Assembly: GCA_903903765.1 (NCBI GenBank)
Contig: CAIVAH010000001.1
Location: forward strand, 1 to 15,241
DNA from: an uncultured Methylococcaceae bacterium
GTDB lineage: Bacteria > Pseudomonadota > Gammaproteobacteria > Methylococcales > Methylomonadaceae
Direction: 5' to 3'
DNA: 15,241 nt
Shown here: positions 14,326 to 15,241 of the stretch, piece after piece
Layout of the letters: each line of letters opens with the position of its first letter
Numbering within the stretch: position 1 is the stretch's first letter
Notes under the pieces: model-generated
What the model was told of the DNA's origin: nothing
The model's database searches: none
Seen by the model: only the letters and a program-made list of their open reading frames with translations
Translations under genes and position numbers: made by a program

Positions 14326-15241
14326 ATGAAAATGAAAGTATTACCTTTAATGGTCAAAGTAGCTATCGGCACTATGTCGATACCTGCAATGGCTGCAACT
14401 GGTCCAAGCACAACGACTGCACCTTATCTTGTTCCAGCTAATTCTGATTGGAGCGTTACTTCTTTACTAACGACTGGTAATGCTATTGGTAGCTACACCA
14501 TGGGCGGTCTTCCAGACGGCTTAGGCGCTTATGATAGTGGAAATGGTACTTTTACTGTTTTAATGAATCACGAGTGGAATACTAGTGCAACCGGCTCTGC
14601 AACAACTAACCCACAAGCGGCTCATACACATAACCCTGGCGCTGCTATTGGTGGTGCTTATGTATCAAAATGGGTGATTGATAAATCTACTTTAACCGTG
14701 CAAAGCGGTGGTGATTTAATCCAAAGAGTTTATGGTTGGGACAGTGCAAACCAAGTATCATCTTCAACTTCAAACTTAACAACTACTTTTAGTCGTTTTT
14801 GTTCTGCTGATTTGCCAATGGCTACTGCGTTATACAACGCTTCAACTGGTCTTGGTAGTCAAGAAAAAATATTTTTTAATGGCGAAGAAGGTAGTGCTAC
14901 TGGCTGGGTACAAGGTACAGTTGTTAGTGGTGCAAGCGCAGGTAGCAGCTATACATTAGGTAAATTCAACTTAGCGACTAACGGTACTGTTGGCGGAACT
15001 GCAGTGGGTGGCTGGGAAAATATCTTATTAAATCCATACGCTCAAAATAAAACAATCGCAATTGGCACTAACGATGGTGGTACAGGTACTATGAATGGTA
15101 CTGTTGCTGTTTATGTGGGCAATAAAACTAACACGGGTTCAGAAGTTGATAAAGCCGGTTTAACTAATGGTGTTACTAAATTTATCAATGTAACTGGTTT
15201 TGCTGATAACTCAGGTACTACTATAGACGAGCTTAGCAGCA
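14326..15241 (+). CDS. Secreted PhoX-like (DUF839) phosphatase, 3' end outside window
   Basis: 305 codons are visible before the window edge with no stop. The N-terminus is a Sec-type signal peptide: MKMK, a hydrophobic stretch, then a likely cleavage at AMA-A (residues 21-24). The mature start has the DUF839/PhoX landmarks LPDGLGAYDSGNGTFTVLMN (62-81) followed by HEW, and AYVSKWVIDKSTLTV (111-125). Later, FSRFCSADLP (155-164) and FFNGEEG (183-189) occupy the places of the conserved metal-binding Cys and Glu blocks of PhoX. PhoX enzymes are extracytoplasmic Ca/Fe-dependent alkaline phosphatases that release phosphate from organic esters. The body is Gly/Ser/Thr/Asn-rich and poor in Lys/Arg, as in secreted proteins. 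ATG at 14326 has GGAG at 14315-14318 seven bases upstream. Canonical PhoX is Tat-exported, but no twin arginine is present here. Phosphatase activity is inferred; DUF839 also covers uncharacterised surface proteins. Confidence 0.75.
   Translation, partial: MKMKVLPLMVKVAIGTMSIPAMAATGPSTTTAPYLVPANSDWSVTSLLTTGNAIGSYTMGGLPDGLGAYDSGNGTFTVLMNHEWNTSATGSATTNPQAAHTHNPGAAIGGAYVSKWVIDKSTLTVQSGGDLIQRVYGWDSANQVSSSTSNLTTTFSRFCSADLPMATALYNASTGLGSQEKIFFNGEEGSATGWVQGTVVSGASAGSSYTLGKFNLATNGTVGGTAVGGWENILLNPYAQNKTIAIGTNDGGTGTMNGTVAVYVGNKTNTGSEVDKAGLTNGVTKFINVTGFADNSGTTIDELSS

Overview
The window looks like a moderately A+T-rich gammaproteobacterial chromosome. The strongest evidence is a complete hemC-hemD-hemX-hemY operon and an adjacent pdxA-rsmA(ksgA) pair, both typical gammaproteobacterial arrangements. 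The tail of a CrtI/CrtN-family carotenoid enzyme and a probable PPi-type PEP carboxykinase would suit a methanotroph of the Methylococcales. That placement is an inference, not something the window proves. I saw no rRNA, tRNA, CRISPR array or complete insertion sequence.

Layout. Positions 1-5887 read on the plus strand: the end of a carotenoid desaturase/oxidase gene, a 1150-residue protein best explained as PPi-dependent PEP carboxykinase, a class I O-methyltransferase, and an uncharacterised protein whose C-terminal half carries the signature motifs of a RelA/SpoT-type nucleotidyltransferase. Spacing between the last three is short, so they may be co-transcribed. Positions 6006-9727 read on the minus strand. 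In transcription order these are pdxA, rsmA, a structured 3' UTR with a clear intrinsic terminator, an EVE-domain gene, a 65-residue stub matching the N-terminus of type I restriction subunit HsdR, and a class II Fic protein with a tandem-repeat linker and a C-terminal winged helix. Positions 9881-14027 read on the plus strand and hold hemC, hemD, hemX and hemY, tightly packed and closed by a strong intrinsic terminator. A secreted PhoX-like (DUF839) phosphatase then begins at 14326 and runs off the window. It is preceded by a well-formed PhoB box and a correctly placed -10.

How the genes fit together. HemC and HemD make uroporphyrinogen III from porphobilinogen, and HemX and HemY are the membrane proteins that accompany them in proteobacteria. 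PdxA acts in vitamin B6 synthesis and RsmA dimethylates the 3' end of 16S rRNA. The stub/Fic segment looks like the remains of a rearranged restriction locus. The last gene is probably a phosphate-starvation gene. The items most worth following up are the divergent RelA/SpoT-fold protein, the PhoB-PhoX promoter, the rsmA 3' UTR hairpin that presents a CCUCCU loop (the anti-Shine-Dalgarno sequence), and the HsdR-stub/Fic junction. No stretch longer than 300 bases lacks a gene; the largest gap is the 298 bases before the PhoX-like gene.
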